Assembly: GCF_014647135.1 (NCBI RefSeq)
Contig: NZ_BMOP01000005.1
Span: 39,133 to 103,132, forward strand
DNA length: 64,000 nucleotides
Reading direction: 5' to 3'
Source of the DNA: Shewanella xiamenensis
GTDB taxonomy: Bacteria > Pseudomonadota > Gammaproteobacteria > Enterobacterales > Shewanellaceae
This document shows positions 18,984-28,770 of the stretch, piece by piece (position 1 is the stretch's first letter; each line of letters opens with the position of its first letter). The position numbers and the translations under genes were made by a program. The notes beneath the pieces are model-generated. The model did not search any database, had not been told where the DNA came from, and was given only the letters and a program-made list of their open reading frames with translations.

Positions 18984-20543
18984 ATGTTATTACAAGATAA
19001 ATTAATGCAAATCGTCACCAGTCCGCAGCTTTCACCTAAGCAAAAATCTAACTATTTAGCGTTGGAGGCGGAGGCGAGTTTGCCCTACATGCCAATATCA
19101 GATGAAGTAAAAACAGCGATGAAAGACGGCGTGATCTGCGATATGTTTGAAGGCCATACACCGTTTAAACCGCGCTATGTATTGCCAGATTATGTCCGCT
19201 ATCTTGAGCAAGGCTCTGAATATTTAGAGCTTGTTCCCGCGCAAAATTTAGATGAAGCCCTCAATGCCTTAACGATTCTGTATCACCATGTGCCATCGGT
19301 GACCAATATCCCCGTGTATTTAGGTCAGTTGGACGACATTTTGATGCCTTTCGTTGAAGGAATGGATGCGGATGTCCTTTATCGTAAACTAAAGCTGTTC
19401 TGGATAATGCTCGACAGAACCCTGCCCGACGCCTTTATGCACGTCAATATTGGCCCAACAGACAATATTGTTTGCCGCACCCTACTGCGCATTGATGCCG
19501 AACTCAAACAAGTTGCCCCCAATTTGACCTTTATGTATGACCCTGCCGTCACGCCGGATGAATTATTGCAAATTGCGGCCACCAATATTTGTCAGTGCAG
19601 TAAACCGCATATCGCCAACTATCCTCTGCATGCCAGTGCATTTGACAAGCGCGGCTTTGGTATTGTGAGTTGCTACAATGCCTTACCATTAGCAGGCGGC
19701 GCTAATACCTTGGTTAGACTCAATCTGAAAGAAGTGGCATTAAAGGCCACATCAATCAATGACTTTTTTGAGCGTGTCTTGCCCTATTACTGCTCACTCA
19801 CCTTCGAACTTATCGAGGCGCGCTCAGCATTTTTACATCAAGAGTCGCACTTCTTTGATAGCTTTTTAGTTAAAGAACAATTGATTGATGAATCGCGCTT
19901 TGCCCCCATGTTTGGTATTTACGGTATGGCTGAAGCGGTGAATATTCTGCAAGCTCAGATGACAAGTGAGACAGACAAATCATCTCAATCAAACAAACCC
20001 ACAGGTTATGGCCATAGCATGGATGCAAACCAACTTGGCTACCGTATTTCTGCCGCCCTCGATACCATATTAAAATCCACGCCCGTCACCTATGGCTACC
20101 ATGGACGAGCGCTGCTGCATTCACAGGGCGGTATTAGTCTCGATAAAAACGTGACGCCTGGCGTTCGCATTCCCTATGGCACAGAACCCAACCCCATCGC
20201 CCATATTCAAGCCCTCGCGCAGCATCACCAGTATTATACGGCGGGGATCAGCGATATTTTGACTATCGATGAAACCATCAAATCCAATCCTCAAGCCATG
20301 TTCCAACTGTGTAAAGCGGCACTGGAGTTAGGCTTTAGGGAATTTACCGCCAATGTGGCCTCTAACGATTTAATGCGCGTCACTGGCTATATGGTAAAAC
20401 GCTCTGATATTGAAGCATTTAAACAATGCGGTTCGCGCCTTAATACCACGGGTTTAGGGGCTGAAGCAGCACAAAATACCGGCATATTGCAACGCCAAGC
20501 ACGCGTTATTGCCCATGAGCACTCCCGCTGTGTTGTTAACTAA
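18984..20543 (+). CDS. yjjI: YjjI-family glycyl radical enzyme
   Basis: Glycyl radical enzyme of the YjjI family (DUF3029), 519 residues (E. coli YjjI 516). Members carry a stable, oxygen-sensitive glycyl radical and act anaerobically; the substrate of this family is not established to my knowledge. Near the C-terminus RVTGYMV carries the candidate radical Gly468. GIVSCYNALP carries the likely thiyl Cys230. There is no signal peptide. It overlaps the start of its activase gene yjjW by 29 bases, implying translational coupling. In E. coli the pair lies beside the deo operon, which is not seen here. Confidence 0.87.
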   Translation: MLLQDKLMQIVTSPQLSPKQKSNYLALEAEASLPYMPISDEVKTAMKDGVICDMFEGHTPFKPRYVLPDYVRYLEQGSEYLELVPAQNLDEALNALTILYHHVPSVTNIPVYLGQLDDILMPFVEGMDADVLYRKLKLFWIMLDRTLPDAFMHVNIGPTDNIVCRTLLRIDAELKQVAPNLTFMYDPAVTPDELLQIAATNICQCSKPHIANYPLHASAFDKRGFGIVSCYNALPLAGGANTLVRLNLKEVALKATSINDFFERVLPYYCSLTFELIEARSAFLHQESHFFDSFLVKEQLIDESRFAPMFGIYGMAEAVNILQAQMTSETDKSSQSNKPTGYGHSMDANQLGYRISAALDTILKSTPVTYGYHGRALLHSQGGISLDKNVTPGVRIPYGTEPNPIAHIQALAQHHQYYTAGISDILTIDETIKSNPQAMFQLCKAALELGFREFTANVASNDLMRVTGYMVKRSDIEAFKQCGSRLNTTGLGAEAAQNTGILQRQARVIAHEHSRCVVN

Positions 20544-21426
20544 ATCGGCCATAAATAAGCAGGCAATTGTCAGCCAACTATTGCCGTTTTCCTGCGTCGA
20601 CGGGCCTGGCAGCAGGCTCGTGTTATTCTTGCAGGGCTGCAACTATCAATGTAAAAACTGCCATAACCCACATACCATCGGCTTATGCGATGGCTGTGGC
20701 GATTGCATCGCCACCTGCCCTGACAAGGCGCTGACATTGATAAACGCTAACAATAAGCATCAGATCCATTGGGATAAAGACCGTTGTAGCCAGTGCGATA
20801 CTTGTCTTGCTGTGTGTCCAAAACAAGCCAATCCCAAAGTCACCCGACACACTGTGGAAGAAATCTTGGCGATTCTTCACCATCAGCGTCAATTTATTAA
20901 TGGCATTACGGTGAGCGGCGGCGAAGCAAGTCTACAACTGCCATTTATTATTGAATTATTTAAAGCGATTAAGGCCTCAACGTCGTTATCACAGTTAACC
21001 TGTATGCTTGATACCAATGGCAGTTTGAGCCTCACTGGCTGGCATAAACTGCTGCCCTTTTTAGACGGCGCTATGGTGGATCTTAAAGCATGGCAACGAG
21101 ATTCCCATAGATACATTACCGGGCGAGATAACCATGCGGTGTTCAAATCCATTCAACTTTTGGCGCAGCAGCAAAAACTGTATGAAGTAAGATTGCTGCA
21201 TATTCCAGGTATTACGGATTTTGAACAGGAGATAGACGCGCTATCTTGCTATTTACTGACACTCGGTGCCGATACGCGGGTGAAATTAAACGCCTTTCAC
21301 CACCATGGTGTGGTTGATGAGGCGTTAACATGGCCAAGTTGCACTCAAACCGATATTGAAGCCTTAGCAGCCTCCCTTGCCCAGCGAGGCTTAACAAATA
21401 TCGTGTTACCGTCCATCTACCTTTAA
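20515..21426 (+). CDS. yjjW: YjjW-family glycyl radical enzyme activase (radical SAM)
   Basis: Radical SAM activase that installs the glycyl radical on YjjI. The SAM-cluster motif is Cys42-x3-Cys46-x2-Cys49 (CNYQCKNC). It is followed by a ferredoxin-type insert with two CxxCxxCxxxCP clusters (CDGCGDCIATCP and CSQCDTCLAVCP), typical of GRE activases. ITVSGGEASLQ is the GGE SAM-binding segment. I chose ATG 20515; a TTG two codons earlier is also in frame. The length is 303 residues. Its stop overlaps the convergent lysR stop by four bases. Confidence 0.9.
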   Translation: MSTPAVLLTKSAINKQAIVSQLLPFSCVDGPGSRLVLFLQGCNYQCKNCHNPHTIGLCDGCGDCIATCPDKALTLINANNKHQIHWDKDRCSQCDTCLAVCPKQANPKVTRHTVEEILAILHHQRQFINGITVSGGEASLQLPFIIELFKAIKASTSLSQLTCMLDTNGSLSLTGWHKLLPFLDGAMVDLKAWQRDSHRYITGRDNHAVFKSIQLLAQQQKLYEVRLLHIPGITDFEQEIDALSCYLLTLGADTRVKLNAFHHHGVVDEALTWPSCTQTDIEALAASLAQRGLTNIVLPSIYL

Positions 21427-22343
21427 CGGCTACAAAGCAGGATCTGCTCGTACAGCCAGCGTAGCGCGGGATCCTTGATACTTTGTTTATGCCATACGAG
21501 GCTATAAGCCACTTTTCCATATTCGATGGGTAACGGTTTCACTGTTAAGCCTTTGGCTTGGCTCGCGATGGATGCCCAGCGGCGCGAGCAGGTAAACAGC
21601 AGTTCACTGTTGTGACACATTAACGCCGCGCTGCCAAAGTCTGGCACTGAAATGGGGACGGCACGTTTTTTAGATTGCTGAGCGAGTAAAATATCAAAAT
21701 AAGGTGTACTCAGATCCGTATCTGTGATGCCTATATGGCTGTAGCTTAGGTAGTCATCAAAGCTGATATGCGATTGTTTGGCCAAGGGATGGGATGCATT
21801 CATTAAGCAAATCATTTCATCACTGAACAAGGTTTCCCACACTAGATCATCTTGCGAAGGATTAGGCTGACTCAAATCATGGGGTAACAGTACAAAGTCT
21901 AACGAGCCATTAATGAGTCCATCAAAACCAATATTGTCTTTGCTGTAAATATCGAGATGAATATGGGGCGCCAAACTCAAAATATGGGCGCTGAGTTTGG
22001 CGGCCAGCAGTTCAAAGGTGCTTTCACGCATTGCAAGCGAAAAACGCCCCTCATAGTTTATTGGGGTAAACGCATCTTGACTTATGATCTGATTCATATC
22101 ATTGATCATTTGTTGCACGCTTGGGCCTAATCGTTTGGCTAAAGGTGTTGCAACCAGTGAATTACCATTACGGTAAAACAGTTCATCATTCAAACTGTCT
22201 CGAAGCTGACTTAAGGTTTTACTGACCGATGAAGGGCTTAAGCATAAACGTTCGGCGCTGGCGGTAACGCTCAGAGTATCGAGCATCACGTGTAAAGTGA
22301 TTAAGTGCTTCATACTAATACGCGAAAGCTTGGCTAAATCCAT
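21423..22343 (-). CDS. LysR-family transcriptional regulator
   Basis: A 306-residue LysR-type regulator. The N-terminal winged helix-turn-helix is visible at about residues 14-60 (LDTLSVTASAERLCLSPSSVSKTLSQLRDSL, in two parts), followed by a substrate-binding domain. It converges on yjjW with a four-base overlap of the two stops. The tail-to-tail arrangement and the LysR-like dyad before yjjI suggest, but do not prove, that it controls the module. The effector is unknown. Confidence 0.85.
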   Translation of the reverse strand: MDLAKLSRISMKHLITLHVMLDTLSVTASAERLCLSPSSVSKTLSQLRDSLNDELFYRNGNSLVATPLAKRLGPSVQQMINDMNQIISQDAFTPINYEGRFSLAMRESTFELLAAKLSAHILSLAPHIHLDIYSKDNIGFDGLINGSLDFVLLPHDLSQPNPSQDDLVWETLFSDEMICLMNASHPLAKQSHISFDDYLSYSHIGITDTDLSTPYFDILLAQQSKKRAVPISVPDFGSAALMCHNSELLFTCSRRWASIASQAKGLTVKPLPIEYGKVAYSLVWHKQSIKDPALRWLYEQILLCSR

Positions 22344-22512
22344 CAGTGGTTTCCTGGTAATTTATCTTATGGTAAAAATCAAAATATCAATTTTTAATCA
22401 TGATAAACAATACGATAAAACTTACCCAATAGATTGCTAAGTATATTGGTCTGTTATGCGCGCCGGCTCACAGGCTTGCTCGGTAAAAGTGCCTAACCAA
22501 ATCCAGCCAACA

Positions 22513-22544
22513 AAAAAGCGAATGCATATGTGCATTCGCTTTTT
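22513..22544 (-). terminator. Terminator of serC
   Basis: AAAAAGCGAATGCA (22513-22526) and TGCATTCGCTTTTT (22531-22544) form a perfect 14-bp stem with loop TATG, 45 bases beyond the serC stop. Confidence 0.92.
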
Positions 22545-22588
22545 GCGTATAACAGCTTAAAACTTATGCGCTATAGGGTGAGTGCGGA

Positions 22589-23692
22589 CTAAATCTTGTG
22601 ATGTTTAGCTGCAAACTCGTTCATAAATGTCACCAGCGCGGCAACACCTTCCAGTGGCATTGCATTGTATAGGCTTGCACGCATGCCACCAACGATTCGG
22701 TGCCCCTTTAATGCCACTAAGCCTGCGGCTTCGGCCTCTTTTAAGAAGGCGCCATCAAGGGATTCATCAGCCAGTTGAAAGGTCACATTCATCTGTGAGC
22801 GGTTTGCCGCGACCACACCATTTTTATAGAAAGGATTGGCGTCGATACAGGCATATAGCATTTGCGCTTTTTGCTGATTGATTTTCGCGATACTGGCCAC
22901 ACCACCTAAGGATTTGAGCCAGGCAAACACTTCAGCCGCTAAGTACCAGGCAAATGTTGGTGGCGTATTGAACATAGAATCATGCTCCACCGCTAAACGA
23001 TAATCCATAATGGATGATTGAGTTAAACTCGGCAGTTTCAACATATCATCACGCACGATCACAATGGATAAGCCCGAAGGACCAATGTTTTTCTGTGCGC
23101 CAGCATAGATTAAGCCGTAACGGCTGACATCGATTTCACGAGACATAATGGTAGATGATAAGTCGGCAACAATCGGCCATGGACTGTCTAGTTCATCAAA
23201 AATTTCGATACCATCAACTGTCTCATTTGGACAGTAGTGTACATAACGGTAATCGGCATCAATCTTATGCAGATCAGGCAGCACCACTGCATTGAGTCCA
23301 TTATGTTTTTCAACAATGTTAAGGCTATCAATTTGCGCGTCGCCCGCCAGCTTTTGGGCTTCGGCTAATGCTGCAGAAGACCATTGACCACTGACTAAAT
23401 ACAGGGCTCGGCCTTGATTGCCTAAAAAATTATTCACAACGGCAGAGAACTGACCGCGACCACCGCCGTGCATAAACAACACATGATAGTTTTGTGGAAT
23501 GTGCATCAGCTCGCGTAAATCTGCCTCAGCTTGCTTGGTCAGCGCGATAAATTCCTTACCTCTGTGGCTGACTTCCATCACGGAGACACCTAGCCCATTC
23601 CAATCGAGTAATTCCTGTTGTGCTTTTTTCATTACCGCTGCGGGTAACATCGCAGGACCTGCACAGAAATTATAAATCGCGCTCACTGCCAC
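22589..23692 (-). CDS. serC: Phosphoserine aminotransferase
   Basis: PLP enzyme of serine biosynthesis, also used in the pyridoxal phosphate pathway (4-phosphohydroxy-L-threonine). It has 367 residues (E. coli 362) and resembles that protein throughout: FCAGPAMLP at the N-terminus, [11 protein letters not shown], the PLP lysine in [23 protein letters not shown], and [18 protein letters not shown] near the C-terminus. It lies downstream of gyrA on the same strand, separated by a strong terminator, so it has its own promoter. It is not adjacent to aroA as in E. coli. Confidence 0.97.
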   Translation of the reverse strand: MAVSAIYNFCAGPAMLPAAVMKKAQQELLDWNGLGVSVMEVSHRGKEFIALTKQAEADLRELMHIPQNYHVLFMHGGGRGQFSAVVNNFLGNQGRALYLVSGQWSSAALAEAQKLAGDAQIDSLNIVEKHNGLNAVVLPDLHKIDADYRYVHYCPNETVDGIEIFDELDSPWPIVADLSSTIMSREIDVSRYGLIYAGAQKNIGPSGLSIVIVRDDMLKLPSLTQSSIMDYRLAVEHDSMFNTPPTFAWYLAAEVFAWLKSLGGVASIAKINQQKAQMLYACIDANPFYKNGVVAANRSQMNVTFQLADESLDGAFLKEAEAAGLVALKGHRIVGGMRASLYNAMPLEGVAALVTFMNEFAAKHHKI

Positions 23693-23748
23693 TCTCCTTA
23701 TTTACAAACCATGATATTAGAATTCATAAAATAAAACGTTGCCATGAA

Positions 23749-23780
23749 AAAAACGAGCGTCCAATTGGACGCTCGTTTTT
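23749..23780 (-). terminator. Terminator of gyrA
   Basis: AAAAACGAGCGTCC (23749-23762) and GGACGCTCGTTTTT (23767-23780) pair perfectly over 14 bp with loop AATT, immediately after the gyrA stop. Confidence 0.93.
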
Positions 23781-23791
23781 ATGCTTTCGAA

Positions 23792-26554
23792 TTAGTCTTC
23801 GTCTTGCTCGTCGTCAAGCTCTTCATCTTCGTCTAATTCTTCTTCCAGTTCATCCTCTTCCTCTAAAGGCTCTTGTTGAACAGAGTCACCTTCAGCGACA
23901 ACTGGGACGATTGGCATACCGTTTTCATCCAGCTCGACGTCATCTTCGTCGCCTTGGATCTCATCAATACGTTGCAGACCAACCACTTTCTCATCACTTG
24001 CGGTGCGGATAATGGTCACACCTTGCGTATTACGGCCGATGATAGACACACCGTTCGCCGGCGTACGCACTAAGGTACCTTTGTCGCTGATCAGCATGAT
24101 TTCATCATTGCCGCCAACTTGTACCGCGCCAACAACTGCACCGTTACGCTCACTCACCTTGATCGATACCACACCTTTGGTCGCACGGCTCTTAGATGGG
24201 TATTCAGACAGTTCAGTACGTTTACCATAGCCGTTTTCAGTCACGGTTAAGATAGCGCCATCGCCCTTAGGTACGATGAGAGACACCACTTTTTGGCCTT
24301 CTTCAAGCTTGATACCGCGAACACCGGTCGCACCGCGGCCCATTGGACGCACGCCCTTGAAGTTGATTTGTGGATTGCCTTCTTCATCCAGCACTGGGTT
24401 GCCGTTTTCATCGAGTACGGCAACTTCTTCGCCTTCTTTAAAGCGAACCACTTTACCTTCGTTCGAGAACAGCATGATCTCATCATCACCATTGGTGATA
24501 TCGACACCGATCAGTTGGTCACCATCTTTGAGGTTAACAGCGATAATGCCGTTAGCACGTGGGTTGCTGTAAGCTGTCAGCGCAGTCTTCTTCACGGTAC
24601 CGTTAGAGGTCGCCATGATAATGTACTTATCTTCGGCGTATTCACGCACCGGCAGAATCGCCGTAATGCGTTCGCCATCGGCCAGCGGCAGCAAGTTAAC
24701 AATCGGACGACCTCGGGAAGTGCGGCTCGCCAGCGGTAACTGATAGACCTTGAGCCAGTACATTTTACCGAAGTCTGAGAAGCACAGAATCGTATCGTGG
24801 GTGTTCGCAACCAGCAGTTTTTCAACGAAATCTTCGTCTTTCACCTTAGTGGCGGCTTTACCCTTACCACCACGGCGCTGGGCTTGGTAATCGCTAAGCG
24901 GTTGGTACTTGGCGTAACCTAAGTGTGACAGAGTCACAACTACGTCTTCTTCGTTGATTAAGTCTTCAAGACTCATATCAATTTCATTGGCGTTGATGAC
25001 AGTGCGGCGCGCATCACCGTATTCAGCAAGAATTTCTTCCAGCTCTTCTTTGATCACTTCCATCAAACGCTCAGGGCTGCGCAAAATAAACAGCAGACCT
25101 GCGATGAACTCGAGCAGCTCTTCGTATTCAGCGATGATCTTATCGTGCTCAAGACCGGTTAAACGGTGTAAACGCAGCTCTAGAATCGCCTGAGCCTGTT
25201 GCTCAGTCAGATAATATAAGCCGTCACGGATACCGAATTCTGGCTCTAACCATTCAGGCCGCGCCGCATCATCCCCCGCTTTTTCAAGCATGCCCTGTAC
25301 ATGACCGAGCGCCCAGCCCTGCTCAACCAGTTTGACTTTAGCGTCAGCTGGGGTTGGCGAGGCTTTGATCAACGCAATAATCGGGTCGATGTTGGCCAGC
25401 GCGACCGCTAATGCCTCAAGAATATGGGCACGTTCGCGCGCTTTACGCAGTTCGAATACGGTACGGCGAGTCACCACTTCACGGCGGTGCAGGATAAAGC
25501 ATTCGAGCATTTCTTTTAAGTTGAACAACTTAGGCTGACCATTGGTCAAAGCCACCATGTTGATACCAAAAGAGCATTGCATTTGTGTCTGGGCATAGAG
25601 GTTGTTCAGGACAACTTCGCCCACTTCACCACGCTTGATTTCGATAACGATGCGCATACCGTCTTTGTCAGACTCATCGCGCAGGCCGCTAATACCTTCA
25701 ATCTTCTTATCTTTAACTAGCTCAGCGATTTTCTCGATGAGTTTAGCCTTGTTCACCTGATAAGGAATTTCGGTGACGATAATACGTTCACGGCCGTTAT
25801 CTTCGGTTTCGACTTCAGCCAGCGCGCGCATGACTGCGCGGCCGCGGCCCGTCTTATACGCATCGATAATGCCCTTACGGCCATTGATGATCGCCGCCGT
25901 TGGGAAATCTGGGCCAGGAATATATTCCATGAGCTGTTCAATCGACAGCGCAGGATCGGCGATCAGCGCTAAACAGCCTTTAACCACTTCAGTTAAGTTG
26001 TGTGGTGGGATGTTCGTCGCCATACCCACCGCAATACCCGATGAACCGTTAATCAACAGGTTAGGTACGCGTGTCGGTAATACCGCAGGAATTTGTTCTG
26101 TGCCGTCGTAGTTTGGCACATAGTCAACGGTTTCTTTTTCAAGATCGGCGAGGAGCTGGTGCGCTAACTTATCCATCCGGATTTCGGTATAACGCATTGC
26201 CGCGGCAGAGTCACCGTCAACCGAACCGAAGTTTCCTTGACCGTCGACTAAGGTGTAACGCAGTGAGAAAGGCTGAGCCATACGCACGATAGTGTCGTAT
26301 ACCGCCGAGTCACCATGGGGGTGATATTTACCGATCACGTCACCGACCACACGGGCAGACTTTTTGTACGGCTTGTTCCAATCGTTCTTCAATTCACTCA
26401 TGGCAAACAGCACGCGGCGATGTACAGGCTTAAGGCCATCACGCACGTCTGGTAATGCACGTCCTACGATGACGCTCATGGCGTAATCAAGGTACGAATT
26501 CTTTAGTTCGTCTTCGATATTAATTGGCGAAATAGATGATGCCAGATCAGTCAT
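23792..26554 (-). CDS. gyrA: DNA gyrase subunit A
   Basis: Breakage-reunion subunit of gyrase, which introduces negative supercoils with GyrB. I chose ATG 26554 ([14 protein letters not shown], 920 residues); the open frame runs 26 codons further upstream but without family similarity. The catalytic Tyr is Tyr122 (MRYTEIR). The quinolone-resistance-determining positions are Ser83 and Asp87 (GDSAVYD), the susceptible-type residues. The GyrA box-bearing C-terminal pinwheel is present, with an extra segment of about 25 residues carrying the repeat LDENGNP/LDEEGNP. The tail is strongly acidic ([20 protein letters not shown]). It is monocistronic. Confidence 0.98.
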   Translation of the reverse strand: MTDLASSISPINIEDELKNSYLDYAMSVIVGRALPDVRDGLKPVHRRVLFAMSELKNDWNKPYKKSARVVGDVIGKYHPHGDSAVYDTIVRMAQPFSLRYTLVDGQGNFGSVDGDSAAAMRYTEIRMDKLAHQLLADLEKETVDYVPNYDGTEQIPAVLPTRVPNLLINGSSGIAVGMATNIPPHNLTEVVKGCLALIADPALSIEQLMEYIPGPDFPTAAIINGRKGIIDAYKTGRGRAVMRALAEVETEDNGRERIIVTEIPYQVNKAKLIEKIAELVKDKKIEGISGLRDESDKDGMRIVIEIKRGEVGEVVLNNLYAQTQMQCSFGINMVALTNGQPKLFNLKEMLECFILHRREVVTRRTVFELRKARERAHILEALAVALANIDPIIALIKASPTPADAKVKLVEQGWALGHVQGMLEKAGDDAARPEWLEPEFGIRDGLYYLTEQQAQAILELRLHRLTGLEHDKIIAEYEELLEFIAGLLFILRSPERLMEVIKEELEEILAEYGDARRTVINANEIDMSLEDLINEEDVVVTLSHLGYAKYQPLSDYQAQRRGGKGKAATKVKDEDFVEKLLVANTHDTILCFSDFGKMYWLKVYQLPLASRTSRGRPIVNLLPLADGERITAILPVREYAEDKYIIMATSNGTVKKTALTAYSNPRANGIIAVNLKDGDQLIGVDITNGDDEIMLFSNEGKVVRFKEGEEVAVLDENGNPVLDEEGNPQINFKGVRPMGRGATGVRGIKLEEGQKVVSLIVPKGDGAILTVTENGYGKRTELSEYPSKSRATKGVVSIKVSERNGAVVGAVQVGGNDEIMLISDKGTLVRTPANGVSIIGRNTQGVTIIRTASDEKVVGLQRIDEIQGDEDDVELDENGMPIVPVVAEGDSVQQEPLEEEDELEEELDEDEELDDEQDED

Positions 26555-27649
<1,095 letters not shown>

Positions 27650-27650
27650 G

Positions 27651-28325
27651 ATGAGTTTAGCTGAGGTTAAAGGGGTCTTATTCGACCTTGATGGTACCCT
27701 TGCCGATACCGCGCCGGATCTGGTTCAGGCCCTTAACCTCAGTTTGTCTGATGTCGGTATCCTGGCAAAACCCTTTGCAGACATGCGTAGCGCCGCCTCC
27801 CATGGCAGCTTTGCCTTAGTCGATGCGGCCATTCCTGGTGCAGATGAGGTGCTACGCACCCAAGTCCAGCAAGGACTCCTTGCCCACTATCAAAGGATCA
27901 ATGGCGACCATTGCCAATTGTTTGAAGGTATTTCCCCACTGCTTGACTGGCTCGAGTTATGCCGCGTGCCATTTGGAGTCATCACCAATAAACCTGCCCG
28001 TTTTACTCGTCCCCTGTTACATAAGCTTAAGCTCAGCTCGCGTATGCCAGTGATGATCAGCGGCGATTCGACCCGTTACCCTAAGCCCCATACCGCACCT
28101 ATGCTATTGGGCGCACAGCAGTTGCAGTGCAAGCCACAGCAAATCCTTTATTTAGGCGATGCCGAGCGGGATTTACTCGCAGCCCAAGCGGCGGGCATGC
28201 TCGGCGGTGTAGCGCTGTGGGGATATTTGGGCGAGGACGATACACCCGATGCATGGCCTGCCTATGCACAGTTTACGACGCCTTCGAATTTACATTCGGC
28301 ACTAAGCCAAGCGTTAACAAAATAA
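27651..28325 (+). CDS. HAD-IA phosphatase (Gph/MupP-like)
   Basis: Haloacid dehalogenase-type phosphatase of 224 residues. Motif I is DLDGTLADT, motif II lies in VITNKPARF, the motif III lysine is in RYPKPHTAPML, and motif IV is YLGDAERDLLAA. Relatives are annotated as phosphoglycolate phosphatase. In Pseudomonas the gene directly after ubiG is mupP, an N-acetylmuramic acid 6-phosphate phosphatase, so context slightly favours that or a metabolite-repair role. I take ATG 27651, one base after ubiG, rather than an upstream TTG inside ubiG. Confidence 0.85.
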   Translation: MSLAEVKGVLFDLDGTLADTAPDLVQALNLSLSDVGILAKPFADMRSAASHGSFALVDAAIPGADEVLRTQVQQGLLAHYQRINGDHCQLFEGISPLLDWLELCRVPFGVITNKPARFTRPLLHKLKLSSRMPVMISGDSTRYPKPHTAPMLLGAQQLQCKPQQILYLGDAERDLLAAQAAGMLGGVALWGYLGEDDTPDAWPAYAQFTTPSNLHSALSQALTK

Positions 28326-28510
28326 GCACGAATCAGGATTCTTGCTGATAGCTATTAATAGAATTAACGCTATGGGTCAATCCCCGCGATCGTGATCGCT
28401 GCTTATTTTAGCGATCGATCACACTGCGGGATCGGAATAAAAATTCGCCATATCAAACGCACGCTAATCTCAATTTGAGCTACAGGGTTAGTCATTACTA
28501 ACGCATTTTT

Positions 28511-28530
28511 TTATCCTCAAGATATCCACA
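28511..28530 (+). promoter_or_regulatory. Two DnaA-like boxes upstream of nrdA
   Basis: TTATCCTCA (28511-28519) and ATATCCACA (28522-28530) each match the DnaA consensus TTATCCACA at eight of nine positions, in the same orientation and 11 bp apart. DnaA binding at nrdAB promoters is known in E. coli; binding here is inference. Confidence 0.5.
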
Positions 28531-28568
28531 AGATACCCCCTAAATTGAGACTTGCAAATAATAGCAAA

Positions 28569-28613
28569 CCTCACTATCTTGTATCTCAGATTATTTAAAA
28601 CACCATATCTTGT
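28569..28613 (+). promoter_or_regulatory. Paired NrdR boxes upstream of nrdA
   Basis: CCTCACTATCTTGT (28569-28582) and ACACCATATCTTGT (28600-28613) match the NrdR box ACACAATATATTGT at 10 and 12 of 14 positions. They are exactly 31 bases apart (three helical turns), the arrangement known for NrdR-repressed ribonucleotide reductase operons. NrdR would repress when dATP is abundant. Confidence 0.75.
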
Positions 28614-28770
28614 GTATAGGTAGCAATCAGACACACTAGAAGTTCCCCGCTAAATCGACTATTTTCACCATAGTCAACAGTATTAAGGGTTTTCAGGTTG
28701 ATTGTTTTACAAGGAAACGTACGGTGACTTAGTTCACCTGAACAGATATCAGAACCAAGGCCTCTCTTCA

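Larger units (their letters stand above)
28326..28770. other. nrdA upstream control region
   Basis: 445 bases with unusual density of signals: five GATC sites between 28388 and 28433 within an imperfect stem-loop (GATCGCT 28394-28400 / AGCGATC 28410-28416), two DnaA-like 9-mers at 28511-28530, and two NrdR-type boxes at 28569-28613. I could not place the nrdA promoter hexamers with confidence. Confidence 0.6.

Noticed and set aside
23620..24739. Several plus-strand open frames across the serC start and gyrA 3' end
   Set aside because: They are reading-frame shadows of gyrA and serC with biased composition and no family resemblance.
28383..28430. Stem-loop CCCGC...GCGGG after the HAD phosphatase gene as a terminator
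   Set aside because: The pairing is imperfect with large internal loops and is followed by ATCGGAATAAAAA rather than T's; the GATC density is the more striking property.
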